Shown piece after piece: positions 55,539 to 64,000 of a DNA stretch of 64,000 nt. Position 1 is the first letter of the stretch, and each line of letters starts with the position of its first letter. A program made the translations under genes and the position numbers. This stretch comes from Algoriphagus formosus (lineage in GTDB: Bacteria; Bacteroidota; Bacteroidia; Cytophagales; Cyclobacteriaceae). The stretch is taken from assembly GCF_002807035.1 (NCBI RefSeq), contig NZ_NIUC01000002.1, positions 1,021,267 to 1,085,266 on the forward strand. Direction: 5' to 3'. The notes under the pieces are model-generated. The model ran no database searches. It was not told where the DNA came from and saw nothing but the letters and a program-made list of their open reading frames with translations.

Positions 55539-56492
55539 ATGAATATCCTCATTACAGGAATCACGGGGCTTTTCGGTAGTTTTTTAGCAGCTGAGTTTTC
55601 TTCTCTTGGAAAAATTCACGGCATCAAAAGACCCAATTCTTCGACCAGACTGGTGGATGAACTCGATCTATCCATTCAATGGAAAGAAGCGGACTTAAAT
55701 GATCTTCAGTCTCTAGAGGAAGCATTGGAAGGGATGGACCTAGTCATCCATGCTGCCGGATTGGTGTCTTTTAATCCAAAAGACTCTGATGCTCTGTATC
55801 AGACGAATGTCAAAGGAACCCGGAACCTGGTGAATGCCATGATCCAAGTTGGGATTCCTAAGCTGATCCATGTATCCTCCGTGGCAGCAATCGGAAGAAG
55901 TCCAGAGATCCCTCGCGTAGATGAAAAATTCAAATGGACCGATTCTCCTCTGAATACCGAATATGCCTGCTCAAAGTATGAGGCAGAACTGGAAGTTTGG
56001 CGGGGAGAGCAGGAAGGACTTCAGGTATTAATTGTAAATCCCTCAATCATCCTAGGCAAGACCTCCCATCAGCGAAGTAGCACTGCGATCTATGACTATG
56101 TTTTGGAGCAGAAAAGCTACTATCCCAAGGGAAGCGTCAACTATATCGATGTGCGGGATGCGGCTAAGCTCTCCCGGATTCTTTATGAAAAACAGAAATG
56201 GGGTCAGCGCTATATTCTCAGTGCAGGATCTATTTCCTACCAATCCTTTTTTGAAGAAATGGCCCATGCCTTTGGGAAAAAAGCTCCCAGCAAAGCCCTG
56301 CCAGATAATTTGCTCAGACTGGCCGTTTGGTATGCAGGCTTCAGTCGATTTTTGGGAATTTCCAAGATTCCACTCAATAAAAAAACAGCAATGCTCTCCC
56401 GATTAGAAATCCACTATGACAATAAGAAAGTCAAAGCTGAAACGGGCTATTCTTTCAAAAGCCTTGCTGAATCATTTCAATGGGCCAAGTAA
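55539..56492 (+). CDS. NAD-dependent epimerase/dehydratase family protein
   Basis: This 317-aa extended short-chain dehydrogenase has the N-terminal NAD motif GITGLFGSFLAAEF and the active-site YxxxK as YACSKYE, with the usual Ser in HVSSVAAIG. It resembles the dihydroflavonol-4-reductase-like group often found in envelope or hopanoid/sugar clusters. The substrate cannot be assigned. It lies 7 nt behind the phosphatase gene, in a probable operon rfbC-cpsB-epimerase. Confidence 0.88.
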   Translation: MNILITGITGLFGSFLAAEFSSLGKIHGIKRPNSSTRLVDELDLSIQWKEADLNDLQSLEEALEGMDLVIHAAGLVSFNPKDSDALYQTNVKGTRNLVNAMIQVGIPKLIHVSSVAAIGRSPEIPRVDEKFKWTDSPLNTEYACSKYEAELEVWRGEQEGLQVLIVNPSIILGKTSHQRSSTAIYDYVLEQKSYYPKGSVNYIDVRDAAKLSRILYEKQKWGQRYILSAGSISYQSFFEEMAHAFGKKAPSKALPDNLLRLAVWYAGFSRFLGISKIPLNKKTAMLSRLEIHYDNKKVKAETGYSFKSLAESFQWAK

Positions 56493-56621
56493 ACTTATTC
56501 TTGATTCTGTTCGTTGCAAAGTCTGCCAGAATCGGATCAGTTTTTTTTCACAAAAATTACCAATCCGAGGTATTGCTGCATCAATTTATTTGGTAACTTA
56601 TAAAAACCTTAACCTACTCGA

Positions 56622-58031
56622 ATGACAGGAGATCACGATCACGATTGGGAAAGCGACAAAAAGCTTGTTGAGCGATTTGAAAATTCCCTAAAAGCCAATT
56701 TGGATCTGTTTTTTGACGAGGAAGAACTCGAAGACATTATCCGATTTTATTTTGATCAGCAGCGATTTATGAAAGCCATGAAAGCAGCCGATCATGCTCT
56801 GGAAAAGTTTCCTTTTTCGATAGAAATCAAGCTGCTCAAAGCTCAAAGCCTGATCTTTATGGATGAGGTTGATGAAGGGCTTTCCCTGCTGGAAAATATC
56901 AATAATATCTCTCCGAATAACGAGGAAATCATCCTCGCTTTGGCAAATGCCCATATCATTTCTGGAAATCCCCAAGAAGGAATTGAGCTACTGGAGCGGT
57001 TTTTACCACTTGCAGAGGATAAAGCGGAGGTTTTTTATTCTTTGGGAAACCTTTTTCGTGCCAAAGGAGACAATAAGCAAGCAAGCCATTATTTCAAAGA
57101 GGCGGTGAAGTTGCGAATCAACCACGAGGATGCACTTTTCCAGCTTGCCATGATTACCGAAGAGGAAGGCTCATTTGATGAAATCCTTCATTTTTATCAG
57201 GAATTTATCGATCAAGATCCCTATTCTGCTGGAGCTTGGTACAATCTCGGGGTAGTTTATAATCGTCTGGGAAGATTCGAGGAAGCCATCAAGGCTTACG
57301 ACTATGCCTTGCTAATCGATGAGTCATTTGCTTCTGCGTATTTCAATTTGGGAAATGCCCTGATGAATACCGAGCAATTCGAGCAGGCACGCGAAGCTTA
57401 TCAAAATACGATCAATTGTGAAGGAGCCAACGCCGAAAACTGCTGCTATCTAGGCGCCGCCTATGAAAAGCTGGGTCAAATCGACGAGGCTTTCAAGTAT
57501 TTCAAAAAATCGGCTAAGCTAGACGAGGAATATGACGATGCTTGGTTTGGGCTAGGGATGTGCATGCTGAAAAAAGAGAAGTTTTTCGAGGCCATTCATT
57601 ATTTCAAAAAAGCCCTCAACCTGAGCAAAGAAAATCCGAATTATTGGGTTGGGCTGGCAGATGCGGAATTTAATTTGGGGAATCTTCAGGCAAGCTCCGA
57701 GGCCTATGAAGAGGCGATCAATCTTGAGCCGGGTATCATGGAGACCTACGTGAACCTCTCTGTAATTTATTTTGACCAAAACCGCTTCGAAGAAGCCATC
57801 GACGTCATCAATGAAGGAATTGAGGAACTTCCGGAGGCTGCAGAGCTCTATTATCGAATGGTCGTCTACCAAATAAAAATGGGTAAATACAAGGAAGCGT
57901 TTTCATATTTGGAAAATGCCTTAACTTTGGACTTCGATAGGCATACGATATTGTATGATTTGATGCCCGAACTCCAGAAGCAGAAGGCGATCTACAAGCT
58001 CATTGCCCAGTACAAAGAAGAAAACCCCTAG
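56622..58031 (+). CDS. Tetratricopeptide repeat protein
   Basis: This 469-aa cytoplasmic protein is made of about 11-12 TPR units from residue 35 to the end, such as AGAWYNLGVVYNRLGRFEEAIKAYDYALLIDE. No signal peptide, membrane segment or enzyme domain is present, so it is a scaffold or adaptor of unknown partner. The acidic N-terminus has a short HDHDWE stretch. It is the first gene of a run with phosphosulfolactate synthase. Confidence 0.9.
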   Translation: MTGDHDHDWESDKKLVERFENSLKANLDLFFDEEELEDIIRFYFDQQRFMKAMKAADHALEKFPFSIEIKLLKAQSLIFMDEVDEGLSLLENINNISPNNEEIILALANAHIISGNPQEGIELLERFLPLAEDKAEVFYSLGNLFRAKGDNKQASHYFKEAVKLRINHEDALFQLAMITEEEGSFDEILHFYQEFIDQDPYSAGAWYNLGVVYNRLGRFEEAIKAYDYALLIDESFASAYFNLGNALMNTEQFEQAREAYQNTINCEGANAENCCYLGAAYEKLGQIDEAFKYFKKSAKLDEEYDDAWFGLGMCMLKKEKFFEAIHYFKKALNLSKENPNYWVGLADAEFNLGNLQASSEAYEEAINLEPGIMETYVNLSVIYFDQNRFEEAIDVINEGIEELPEAAELYYRMVVYQIKMGKYKEAFSYLENALTLDFDRHTILYDLMPELQKQKAIYKLIAQYKEENP

Positions 58032-58057
58032 CTTGTTATTTTAAAAATTTCACCTCC

Positions 58058-58828
58058 ATGAATTATGTGCTGAAGAATATCCCGGTACGAACTGAAAAGC
58101 CACGTACCTCGGGATTCACCATGGCTATGGACAAAGGCCTTAGCATCAGAGAAGTAGAAGACTTTATGAGTATCTGCTCTGACTATGTTGACATTGTCAA
58201 ACTCGGATGGGCCACCTCCTATGTAACCAAAAATCTCAAAGAGAAGATTGAAATCTACCGAGAAGCTGGTGTTCCAGTTTATCTGGGTGGTACTTTGTTT
58301 GAAGCTTTCATCGTCCGTGGTCAGTTTGATGACTACCGAAAAGTCCTAGACAAGTATAATTTAGAATATTGCGAGGTCTCTGACGGTTCGATTTCCCTCA
58401 ATCACGATAAAAAGTGTGAATTTATTTCCACCCTTTCAAAGCAGGTTACCGTTCTTTCCGAGGTGGGCTCTAAGGATGCCGCCAAAATCATTCCTCCCTA
58501 CAAATGGATCGAGCAAATGCAGACAGAGCTTGACGCAGGTGCTTGGAAAGTGATCGGTGAGGCTAGAGAAGGTGGAAATGTCGGGCTTTTCCGTGATTCT
58601 GGAGAGGTAAGACAGGGTCTTGTCGAAGAAATTCTCACCAAAATTCCAGAGGAAAAAATCATCTGGGAAGCTCCTATCAAGTCTCAGCAAGTTTGGTTTA
58701 TCAAACTCCTTGGAGCCAATGTAAACCTTGGAAATATCAGCCCTTCAGAAGTGATTCCCTTGGAAACAATCCGCTTGGGATTGAGAGGCGATACATTCGA
58801 CCATTTCCTAGGCGATATCAAGCTGTAA
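58058..58828 (+). CDS. Phosphosulfolactate synthase (ComA) family protein
   Basis: This 256-aa TIM-barrel protein is of the ComA family, which adds sulfite to phosphoenolpyruvate to give phosphosulfolactate. Family segments are TMAMDKGLSIREVEDFMSICSDYVDIVKLGWATSYV, VYLGGTLFEAF, EYCEVSDGSISL and KVIGEAREGGNVGLF. In archaea this begins coenzyme M synthesis. In Bacteroidota its role is not settled; sulfonate or sulfonolipid metabolism is one guess. The gene ends in a terminator. Confidence 0.9.
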   Translation: MNYVLKNIPVRTEKPRTSGFTMAMDKGLSIREVEDFMSICSDYVDIVKLGWATSYVTKNLKEKIEIYREAGVPVYLGGTLFEAFIVRGQFDDYRKVLDKYNLEYCEVSDGSISLNHDKKCEFISTLSKQVTVLSEVGSKDAAKIIPPYKWIEQMQTELDAGAWKVIGEAREGGNVGLFRDSGEVRQGLVEEILTKIPEEKIIWEAPIKSQQVWFIKLLGANVNLGNISPSEVIPLETIRLGLRGDTFDHFLGDIKL

Positions 58829-58845
58829 AATCTTTATTATTTCCG

Positions 58846-58877
58846 GGCTGATCGAATCCATCGGTCAGCCTTTATTT
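58846..58877 (+). terminator. Terminator after phosphosulfolactate synthase
   Basis: GGCTGATCG (58846-58854) pairs with CGGTCAGCC (58862-58870), with one wobble pair, followed by a T-rich tract. Confidence 0.75.
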
Positions 58878-58881
58878 TTCT

Positions 58882-59814
58882 ATGAGATCGATCAAAAAGT
58901 ACCTCATTAACTACCTGAAAGGAATGGCCATGGGTGCCGCAGATATCGTTCCCGGTGTCTCCGGCGGATCCATTGCGCTGATTACAGGTATCTACCAGCA
59001 ACTGCTCGACAGCATCAATTCCTTCAACAAAGAAAATCTCTCCCTTCTGCTGAAGTTTGAGCTCAAAGACTTTTTCAAGTCGGTAAACGGGAAGTTTTTA
59101 CTGAGCCTAGTATTGGGGATTTTGACAAGTGCTTTTACACTCTCGAGGCTGATTACCTACTTGATGGATGAGCACCCCATCCCGCTGTGGTCTTTTTTCT
59201 GTGGCTTGATCTTAGTCAGCGCCTTTTGGATTCTAAAGGAAATCAAACGCTGGCATCTTGGAGTGGTCCTTGCTGTAATTTTGGGAACAGCTCTAGCTTG
59301 GTGGGTGACCGAACTTCCGCCTACGAGCTCCCCTGACGCAACCTGGTTTACCTTTGTTGCCGGGGCGATCGCCATCTGTGCCATGATCTTACCGGGAATC
59401 AGCGGAAGTTTCATTTTGCTTATTTTAGGTAAATATGAAAACATTATGACTGCTATTTCCGAGAGAGATCTTTTTACCTTGGGGGTATTTGCAGCTGGCT
59501 GCGTAGTTGGAATTTTGTCCTTCAGCCGAGTGATTTCATGGCTGTTGAAAAAATTCTATTCTACCACGATCGGCTTACTTTCCGGATTTATGCTTGGCTC
59601 AATCAACAAACTCTGGCCCTGGAAAGTAGTCACCCAATACAGGACTTCATCTTCAGGTGAGCAAAAGCCCTTTTTGACTGAAAACCTCTGGCCTTCTGAA
59701 TATCTCGAGCAAGTAGGCCTTGAGCCAAATTTGGGATTGGCAATTGCTGGGTTTGTCGGAGGAATTATCCTGGTTTTGGGAATTGATCTAGTTGCTGACT
59801 ATCTGAAAAAATAA
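58882..59814 (+). CDS. DUF368 family membrane protein, polyprenyl-phosphate transporter
   Basis: This 310-aa protein has about eight membrane helices and the duplicated DUF368 motif: GMAMGAADIVPGVSGGSIALITG near the start and AICAMILPGISGSFILLILGKYE in the second half. DUF368 members (PopT) have been shown to move undecaprenyl phosphate back across the membrane for reuse in cell wall and polysaccharide synthesis. It overlaps aroE by one base. Confidence 0.9.
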   Translation: MRSIKKYLINYLKGMAMGAADIVPGVSGGSIALITGIYQQLLDSINSFNKENLSLLLKFELKDFFKSVNGKFLLSLVLGILTSAFTLSRLITYLMDEHPIPLWSFFCGLILVSAFWILKEIKRWHLGVVLAVILGTALAWWVTELPPTSSPDATWFTFVAGAIAICAMILPGISGSFILLILGKYENIMTAISERDLFTLGVFAAGCVVGILSFSRVISWLLKKFYSTTIGLLSGFMLGSINKLWPWKVVTQYRTSSSGEQKPFLTENLWPSEYLEQVGLEPNLGLAIAGFVGGIILVLGIDLVADYLKK

Positions 59815-60551
59815 TGCGAAAATTTGGCTTAATTGGTTTTCCACTGGGACACTCCTTCTCAAAGAAATATTTTACAGAAAAATTTCAAAAAGAAGGGCTG
59901 GACGATTGTCAATTTGAGCTTTTTGAAATCGAAACAGCTGATCAACTCAAGAAAATTATTTCCGAAAACCCTTCTCTAGAAGGTATCTCAGTGACCATTC
60001 CCCACAAGCAAGCGGTCATTCCACTTTTGAATGATTTGGATCCGGCATGCGACGCCATCGGTGCAGTGAATTGCATCCAAATCAAAGAGGGAAAACTCAC
60101 TGGATACAATACCGATTACATCGGGTTCAAGGATTCACTCGAAGCTTGGCTTGAAGGTAAAAACGTCTCTGCCCTCGTTTTGGGGACTGGCGGTGCGTCC
60201 AAAGCTGTCTGCAAAGCACTGGAGGATCTTGGGATCGAATACTTGTCTGTATCACGCAAAACCACTGATTCGAGTATCAGCTACGAGGAATTGGCTGGAA
60301 AGCCCAAGCTTTTTGAAAAGTACCGGTTGATCATCAACTGCACGCCATTAGGTACTTTTCCAAACACAGATGCAATGCCATCTATCCCAAAAGAGGCTTT
60401 TTCCGAAAATACCCTCGTCTACGACCTGGTCTATAATCCGGCAGTTACGAAGCTCATGCAAACTTGTCTGGACAAGGGTGGAAAAGCCAAAAACGGACTG
60501 AAGATGCTGGAAGGTCAGGCTGAAGCCGCTTGGAAAATCTGGAATTCCTAA
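59814..60551 (+). CDS. aroE: Shikimate 5-dehydrogenase
   Basis: AroE reduces 3-dehydroshikimate to shikimate with NADPH (aromatic amino acid route). The 245-aa protein has the substrate motif GFPLGHSFSKKYF, the catalytic Lys in TIPHKQ, NTDYIGF and the NADP loop GTGGASKAVCKAL. At 245 aa it is slightly shorter than E. coli AroE. TAATG coupling to the DUF368 gene suggests co-expression. Confidence 0.95.
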   Translation: MRKFGLIGFPLGHSFSKKYFTEKFQKEGLDDCQFELFEIETADQLKKIISENPSLEGISVTIPHKQAVIPLLNDLDPACDAIGAVNCIQIKEGKLTGYNTDYIGFKDSLEAWLEGKNVSALVLGTGGASKAVCKALEDLGIEYLSVSRKTTDSSISYEELAGKPKLFEKYRLIINCTPLGTFPNTDAMPSIPKEAFSENTLVYDLVYNPAVTKLMQTCLDKGGKAKNGLKMLEGQAEAAWKIWNS

Positions 60552-60716
60552 TTTGAATTTTTGTATATCCGCATTCTTACCAATAACGAAATTGTACGGG
60601 GAAAATTCTGCGAAAATGGTCGATTTTTGAAGCTCCCGTCATCGGACATCGGACATCCGGCTAGATCAGCAAAGAAAATTAGGTTACTGGCATCATTGCG
60701 GATAATCATATTTGAA

Positions 60717-61889
60717 TTAATCAATAATTCTGCGTGGAATATCCCGAGGCAATCGGGTGAGCAATTCGTAGTTTACCTGCTGCGTAGACTCCGAAAAGGA
60801 AGCTACGGTAATCTCTTTCCCTTTTTGCTTTCCAATCATCACTACCTCATCTGCAATCTGCACATCCTTGAGGTGGGAGACATCAACAGCTATGGCATTC
60901 ATGGTGACAGTCCCCACTACCTGACAGTGCTTTCCTCCAATCAAAACCAGGCCCGAGTTGGAGAGCAAGCGGCTGTAGCCATGTCCATATCCTACAGGCA
61001 CGATGGCTAAAAGCATATTTTTCAAGGCCATAAAGCTATTTCCATAGCCAACAAATTCCCCCATTTCAACCTTTTTGACGCTCATCACCTGACTTTTCCA
61101 GGTGATCAGTCGCTTTAAAGGGTTCTTATTGGCTTTTGGAAGATCCTTGAGCTTCGCAAAGAAGGTTTCCTTTGTGGGCCAAAAGCCATAGCCCGCTATT
61201 CCGATACGCACCATATCCATGATCGTTTCTGGAAAAATCAAAGTTGCTGCTGAGCAAGCAGTGTGGTAGCGGTTGAAAAAGAGATTATTTTCCGAGAGAA
61301 AATTCTTGAAATCATAGTAGACAGCAATTTGGTTTTTGACTCGTACATAATTGCTGACACTTTCAGCTCCGGCATAATGTGTACACAAGCCCTCCAAAAT
61401 GACATGATCCTTTGCCTCTTGAAGAAGCGAAGCGAGCTGAGCTCGATCTTCCCAATCAAAACCCGTACGGTGAAAGCCTGTCTCTAATTCCACGTGGATT
61501 TTAGCCGCAATTCCCAAGTCACGGGATACATCGATGGCCTTCTGAAGCCGATCAAAATCAAAAACATAAAACCCTATCCCAGCTTGAATCAGGTCTGGAA
61601 GCTCTGAATCATAAAGCATCCCCAAAATCATGATCTCGGACTTTCGCGTGGAATGCCTACGAACGAGCCAAGCCTCATCTGAGCTAAAAGTGCTGAAGTG
61701 TCGAATTCCCGCCCGCTCAGCTATCTCGACCATTTGGGCAATACCATGACCATAGGCATTTCCCTTGACCACAGCGGAGATGGTGGGTTTGGGTCCAATT
61801 TCAGAGCGGATGTATCGGATATTTTGACGATATGCCTTTGCGCTAATTTCTAAGCGAGAGGTCGGTATGCCATCGGGTAATTCTTGCAT
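60717..61889 (-). CDS. alr: Alanine racemase
   Basis: Alr makes D-alanine for peptidoglycan, using pyridoxal phosphate. The 390-aa protein has the PLP lysine Lys42 in SAVVKGNAYGHG, the partner segments GIAGYGFWPT and SVKKVEMGEFVGYGNSF with the second catalytic tyrosine, and VDVSHL near the end. It is a single gene here, without the MurF fusion seen in some Bacteroidota. The 165 bp after it hold a short CATCGGA tandem repeat (60643-60658) and nothing else recognised. Confidence 0.95.
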   Translation of the reverse strand: MQELPDGIPTSRLEISAKAYRQNIRYIRSEIGPKPTISAVVKGNAYGHGIAQMVEIAERAGIRHFSTFSSDEAWLVRRHSTRKSEIMILGMLYDSELPDLIQAGIGFYVFDFDRLQKAIDVSRDLGIAAKIHVELETGFHRTGFDWEDRAQLASLLQEAKDHVILEGLCTHYAGAESVSNYVRVKNQIAVYYDFKNFLSENNLFFNRYHTACSAATLIFPETIMDMVRIGIAGYGFWPTKETFFAKLKDLPKANKNPLKRLITWKSQVMSVKKVEMGEFVGYGNSFMALKNMLLAIVPVGYGHGYSRLLSNSGLVLIGGKHCQVVGTVTMNAIAVDVSHLKDVQIADEVVMIGKQKGKEITVASFSESTQQVNYELLTRLPRDIPRRIID

Positions 61890-61956
61890 GGCTAAAAATT
61901 AAGCCTCATTACCTCCAAATCCCAAAGCTTTCCTACTTTTATTCAAAACAAAGGAA

Positions 61957-62559
61957 ATGGAAGAGCAAAAAAATAGAACCCGATGTCCTTGGTGCTTGGG
62001 CTTTCCACAATACATAGAATATCATGATAAGGAATGGGGCGTCCCTGTCTATGACGATAAAACCCATTTTGAGTTTTTGATTTTGGAATCTGCACAAGCG
62101 GGATTGAGCTGGGCTACCATTTTGAAAAAGCGAGAAGGCTATCGCAAAGCTTTTGCTGATTTCGATTATCAAATAGTTGCCGAATTTCCAGATAGCTATG
62201 TGGAAGAATTGCTGCAGGATCCGGGAATCATCCGGAATAAACTTAAGATCAAAGCGGCCATCAACAATGCCCAGCGCTTTATGGAAATACAAAAGGAGTT
62301 TGGTTCTTTTAGCGAATATATCTGGTCTTTCGTAGGAGGAAAACCCATCCAAAATCAACTGAAAAGCATGAGAGAAGCTCCGGCTACCTCGCCCAAATCA
62401 GACCGTCTAGCCAAAGACCTTAAGAAAAGAGGCTTTAAATTTTTAGGATCTACGACCATCTATGCCCACATGCAAGCGACAGGCTTGGTGAATGATCATT
62501 TGGTGGACTGTTTTCGATATAAGGAAGTTTTGGAATTAAACGAAAGCGAAGAAAATTAA
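61957..62559 (+). CDS. tag: DNA-3-methyladenine glycosylase I
   Basis: Tag removes 3-methyladenine from alkylated DNA. The 200-aa protein begins with the zinc-ligand RCPWCLG, followed by YIEYHDKEWGVPVYDDKTHFEFLILESAQAGLSW, in which the catalytic Glu/Trp pocket lies, and the C-terminal zinc ligands in MQATGLVNDHLVDCF. Its last 24 nt overlap the end of the convergent antiporter gene. Confidence 0.95.
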   Translation: MEEQKNRTRCPWCLGFPQYIEYHDKEWGVPVYDDKTHFEFLILESAQAGLSWATILKKREGYRKAFADFDYQIVAEFPDSYVEELLQDPGIIRNKLKIKAAINNAQRFMEIQKEFGSFSEYIWSFVGGKPIQNQLKSMREAPATSPKSDRLAKDLKKRGFKFLGSTTIYAHMQATGLVNDHLVDCFRYKEVLELNESEEN

Positions 62560-64000
62560 CCAAACGATAAAGAGAAGCGGAAGCAAAATCGGTAAGGAGA
62601 AGCGGATAATATAGCCAAAGAAGGATGGCATTTTGATTCCGCTCTGCTCAGCGATTGATTTTACCATAAAGTTTGGACCATTACCGATATAGGTCATCGC
62701 ACCAAAGAATACTGAGGCAATGGCAATAGCCATGAGTTCAAAAGCAGAATCATGATAGCCATCGGCAGCAAATTGCCTTACTTCTTCAATATTATTGATG
62801 GAGGCTCCTTTGGATGCCATCGCCGCTGCCAGGAAGTTCAGATAAGTTGGGGCATTATCCAAGAACCCGGACAAAACGCCCGTTCCCCAGTATAGGGTAT
62901 TATGAGTGATCAATGCTGAACCTTCAGGAGACTTTGCGAAGTTGCCTACCAACTCCAAGGCAGGCATCATCGTACCGAAAATCCCAATAAAGATGAATGC
63001 CACTTCACGGATGGGTTCGAAGTTAAATTCATTCCCTTTGATCGCCCGCTGATCAGCAAAGCGATAGGATAGAAATGCTACGGATAGCATGATGATTTCC
63101 CGCAGGAAGGAGAATTTTTGTCCGTCATACACGATTGCCGGCACCCACTCGATCACATTAGGATCTAAGAAAACCGAACAAATTACGATGAAAAGCCATC
63201 CGAAGTTCTTCACTCCGATCAAGGTAAACTTATTGGTGTAGGTAGTTTCTTCCAGTTCACTATCATCTCCGGCACGTCCCAGTTTGCGATCGATAAAATA
63301 GAATGCTACAGCAAGCACAGCCAAAGCGAAAATCCAGGCAGGCCAGTTATGCTCGAGGGTCCAGAAGAATGGAATTCCTTTCAAGAAACCCAAGAAAAGT
63401 GGTGGGTCACCGATCGGAGTCAAAGAACCACCGACATTGCTGACCATGAAAATAAAGAAGATGATGTGGTAAGCTTGAATATTTCCTTTATTCAATCGGA
63501 TGAAAGGTCTTATCAAAAGCATGGATGCTCCGGTAGTACCAATCAAATTGGAAATTAAAGCACCGATTAATAGCAAACTGACATTTGCCAGCGGGGTAGC
63601 TTTCTTGTCAATTTCTATCAGAATCCCTCCTGAGGCAATGTAAAGTGATGCCAATAAGGCTATAAATTGCACATACTCAGCCAAGGCATGGACAGGACCA
63701 TGGACATTCTGAAGGATGAATAGGTAATAGGAAACGACCAACAAGGCTAAGGCCACAGCAATCTTTGGATAGTTGTGATGCCAAAAATGCTCATAAAAAA
63801 GAGGGCCAGTGGCAATCATTAGCAGCAAGGCAACAAAAGGAATCACCAACCAACCTGGAGGTGCATGATGTGCTTCCTCTCCATGGTCTCCTCCATGATC
63901 TTCAGCACTTTGTCCATGCTCAGTATTCGAGGATTCCGTAGACTGATGATCTTGGTCAGCAAGGATTTCTAAGGAAACCGCTTCCTTCGCAAAACTTTTC
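62536..64000 (-). CDS. nhaD: NhaD-type Na+/H+ antiporter, N-terminus outside window
   Basis: This membrane protein of the IT superfamily exchanges Na+ for H+. The frame stays open to the window end, so the first codons are missing; 487 codons are present. About 12 helices follow residue 55, with NVGGSLTPIGDPPLFLGFLKG and the later DNAPTYLNFLAAA as conserved half-membrane loops. Ahead of the first helix is a polar, histidine-rich stretch (HGQSAEDHGGDHGEEAHHA) read from 63,849 upward, probably periplasmic. A TTG at 63849 is not the real start, because the frame continues upstream with this typical region. Confidence 0.9.
   Translation of the reverse strand, partial: KSFAKEAVSLEILADQDHQSTESSNTEHGQSAEDHGGDHGEEAHHAPPGWLVIPFVALLLMIATGPLFYEHFWHHNYPKIAVALALLVVSYYLFILQNVHGPVHALAEYVQFIALLASLYIASGGILIEIDKKATPLANVSLLLIGALISNLIGTTGASMLLIRPFIRLNKGNIQAYHIIFFIFMVSNVGGSLTPIGDPPLFLGFLKGIPFFWTLEHNWPAWIFALAVLAVAFYFIDRKLGRAGDDSELEETTYTNKFTLIGVKNFGWLFIVICSVFLDPNVIEWVPAIVYDGQKFSFLREIIMLSVAFLSYRFADQRAIKGNEFNFEPIREVAFIFIGIFGTMMPALELVGNFAKSPEGSALITHNTLYWGTGVLSGFLDNAPTYLNFLAAAMASKGASINNIEEVRQFAADGYHDSAFELMAIAIASVFFGAMTYIGNGPNFMVKSIAEQSGIKMPSFFGYIIRFSLPILLPLLFIVWLIFFAFV

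Noticed and set aside
60640..60662. CATCGGA tandem copies as a CRISPR or VNTR
   Set aside because: Only two to three short units with no spacers; not an array.
60561..61010. Plus-strand ORF of 149 codons
   Set aside because: Mostly antisense to the C-terminal part of alr; its composition shows no protein-like features.

Overview
The window is a gene-dense stretch of a Bacteroidota chromosome, most likely a Cytophagales/Cyclobacteriaceae member resembling Algoriphagus (genus level is inference). Supporting signs are a fused SecD-SecF protein, SusC/PF14905-type outer-membrane barrels with carboxypeptidase-like N-terminal domains, DUF4403, DUF4783 and YtxJ proteins, and promoter -7 elements of the Bacteroidota form TAnnTTTG. 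Almost everything is core metabolism or cell-envelope biology. I see no rRNA, tRNA, CRISPR array, prophage or intact insertion sequence.

Layout. 1-3.4 kb: end of a LOG-family gene, a lytic transglycosylase, an ABA4-like membrane protein and guaB. 3.4-8.2 kb (minus strand): rdgB, udk, an unknown membrane protein and secDF. 8.4-12.5 kb: a second LOG protein, an unknown protein, DUF2237 and phosphoenolpyruvate synthase. 12.5-13.0 kb: a gene-free stretch with duplicated leader/start-codon modules and a perfect 18-bp inverted repeat. 13-20 kb: a CocE-type hydrolase, the oxidative pentose-phosphate genes (gnd opposite zwf-pgl) and a zinc alcohol dehydrogenase. 20-23.2 kb: ruvB, apbE and a ZIP metal transporter.

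23.2-35.5 kb is the most interesting part, a long acetate-uptake and activation cluster. It opens with an IS1 InsA-like DNA-binding protein that has no transposase partner and is flanked by a 21-nt inverted repeat. Then come an outer-membrane porin, a DUF4212 small subunit, a sodium/solute symporter, a small membrane protein, a histidine kinase with a fused SLC5-transporter domain (CrbS/CbrA-like), a response regulator with only a receiver domain, acetyl-CoA synthetase, a cNMP/CBS/DUF294 nucleotidyltransferase-like protein and a DnaQ-like exonuclease. The expected DNA-binding output of the two-component system is missing, and the InsA-like protein is the only visible DNA-binding candidate in the cluster.

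35.5-49.4 kb: DUF4403 lipoprotein, YtxJ, a large beta-barrel protein, gpmI with an overlapping lipoprotein gene, DUF4783, nadC, a META-domain lipoprotein, corA, queG, and a VWA/AAA+ pair. 49.4-52.8 kb: a YefM-YoeB toxin-antitoxin pair with a recognisable operator, then a TPP riboswitch in front of a TonB-dependent receptor. 52.8-64 kb: hflX, rfbC, a CpsB-type phosphatase, an NAD-dependent epimerase, a TPR protein, phosphosulfolactate synthase, a DUF368 polyprenyl-phosphate transporter, aroE, alr, tag and an NhaD-type antiporter cut by the window end.

Several genes (6537-6884, gpmI, nadC) have a -7 promoter element only 4-6 nt before the ATG, which suggests leaderless transcripts. Most convergent gene pairs share a bidirectional hairpin terminator or abut with no gap.
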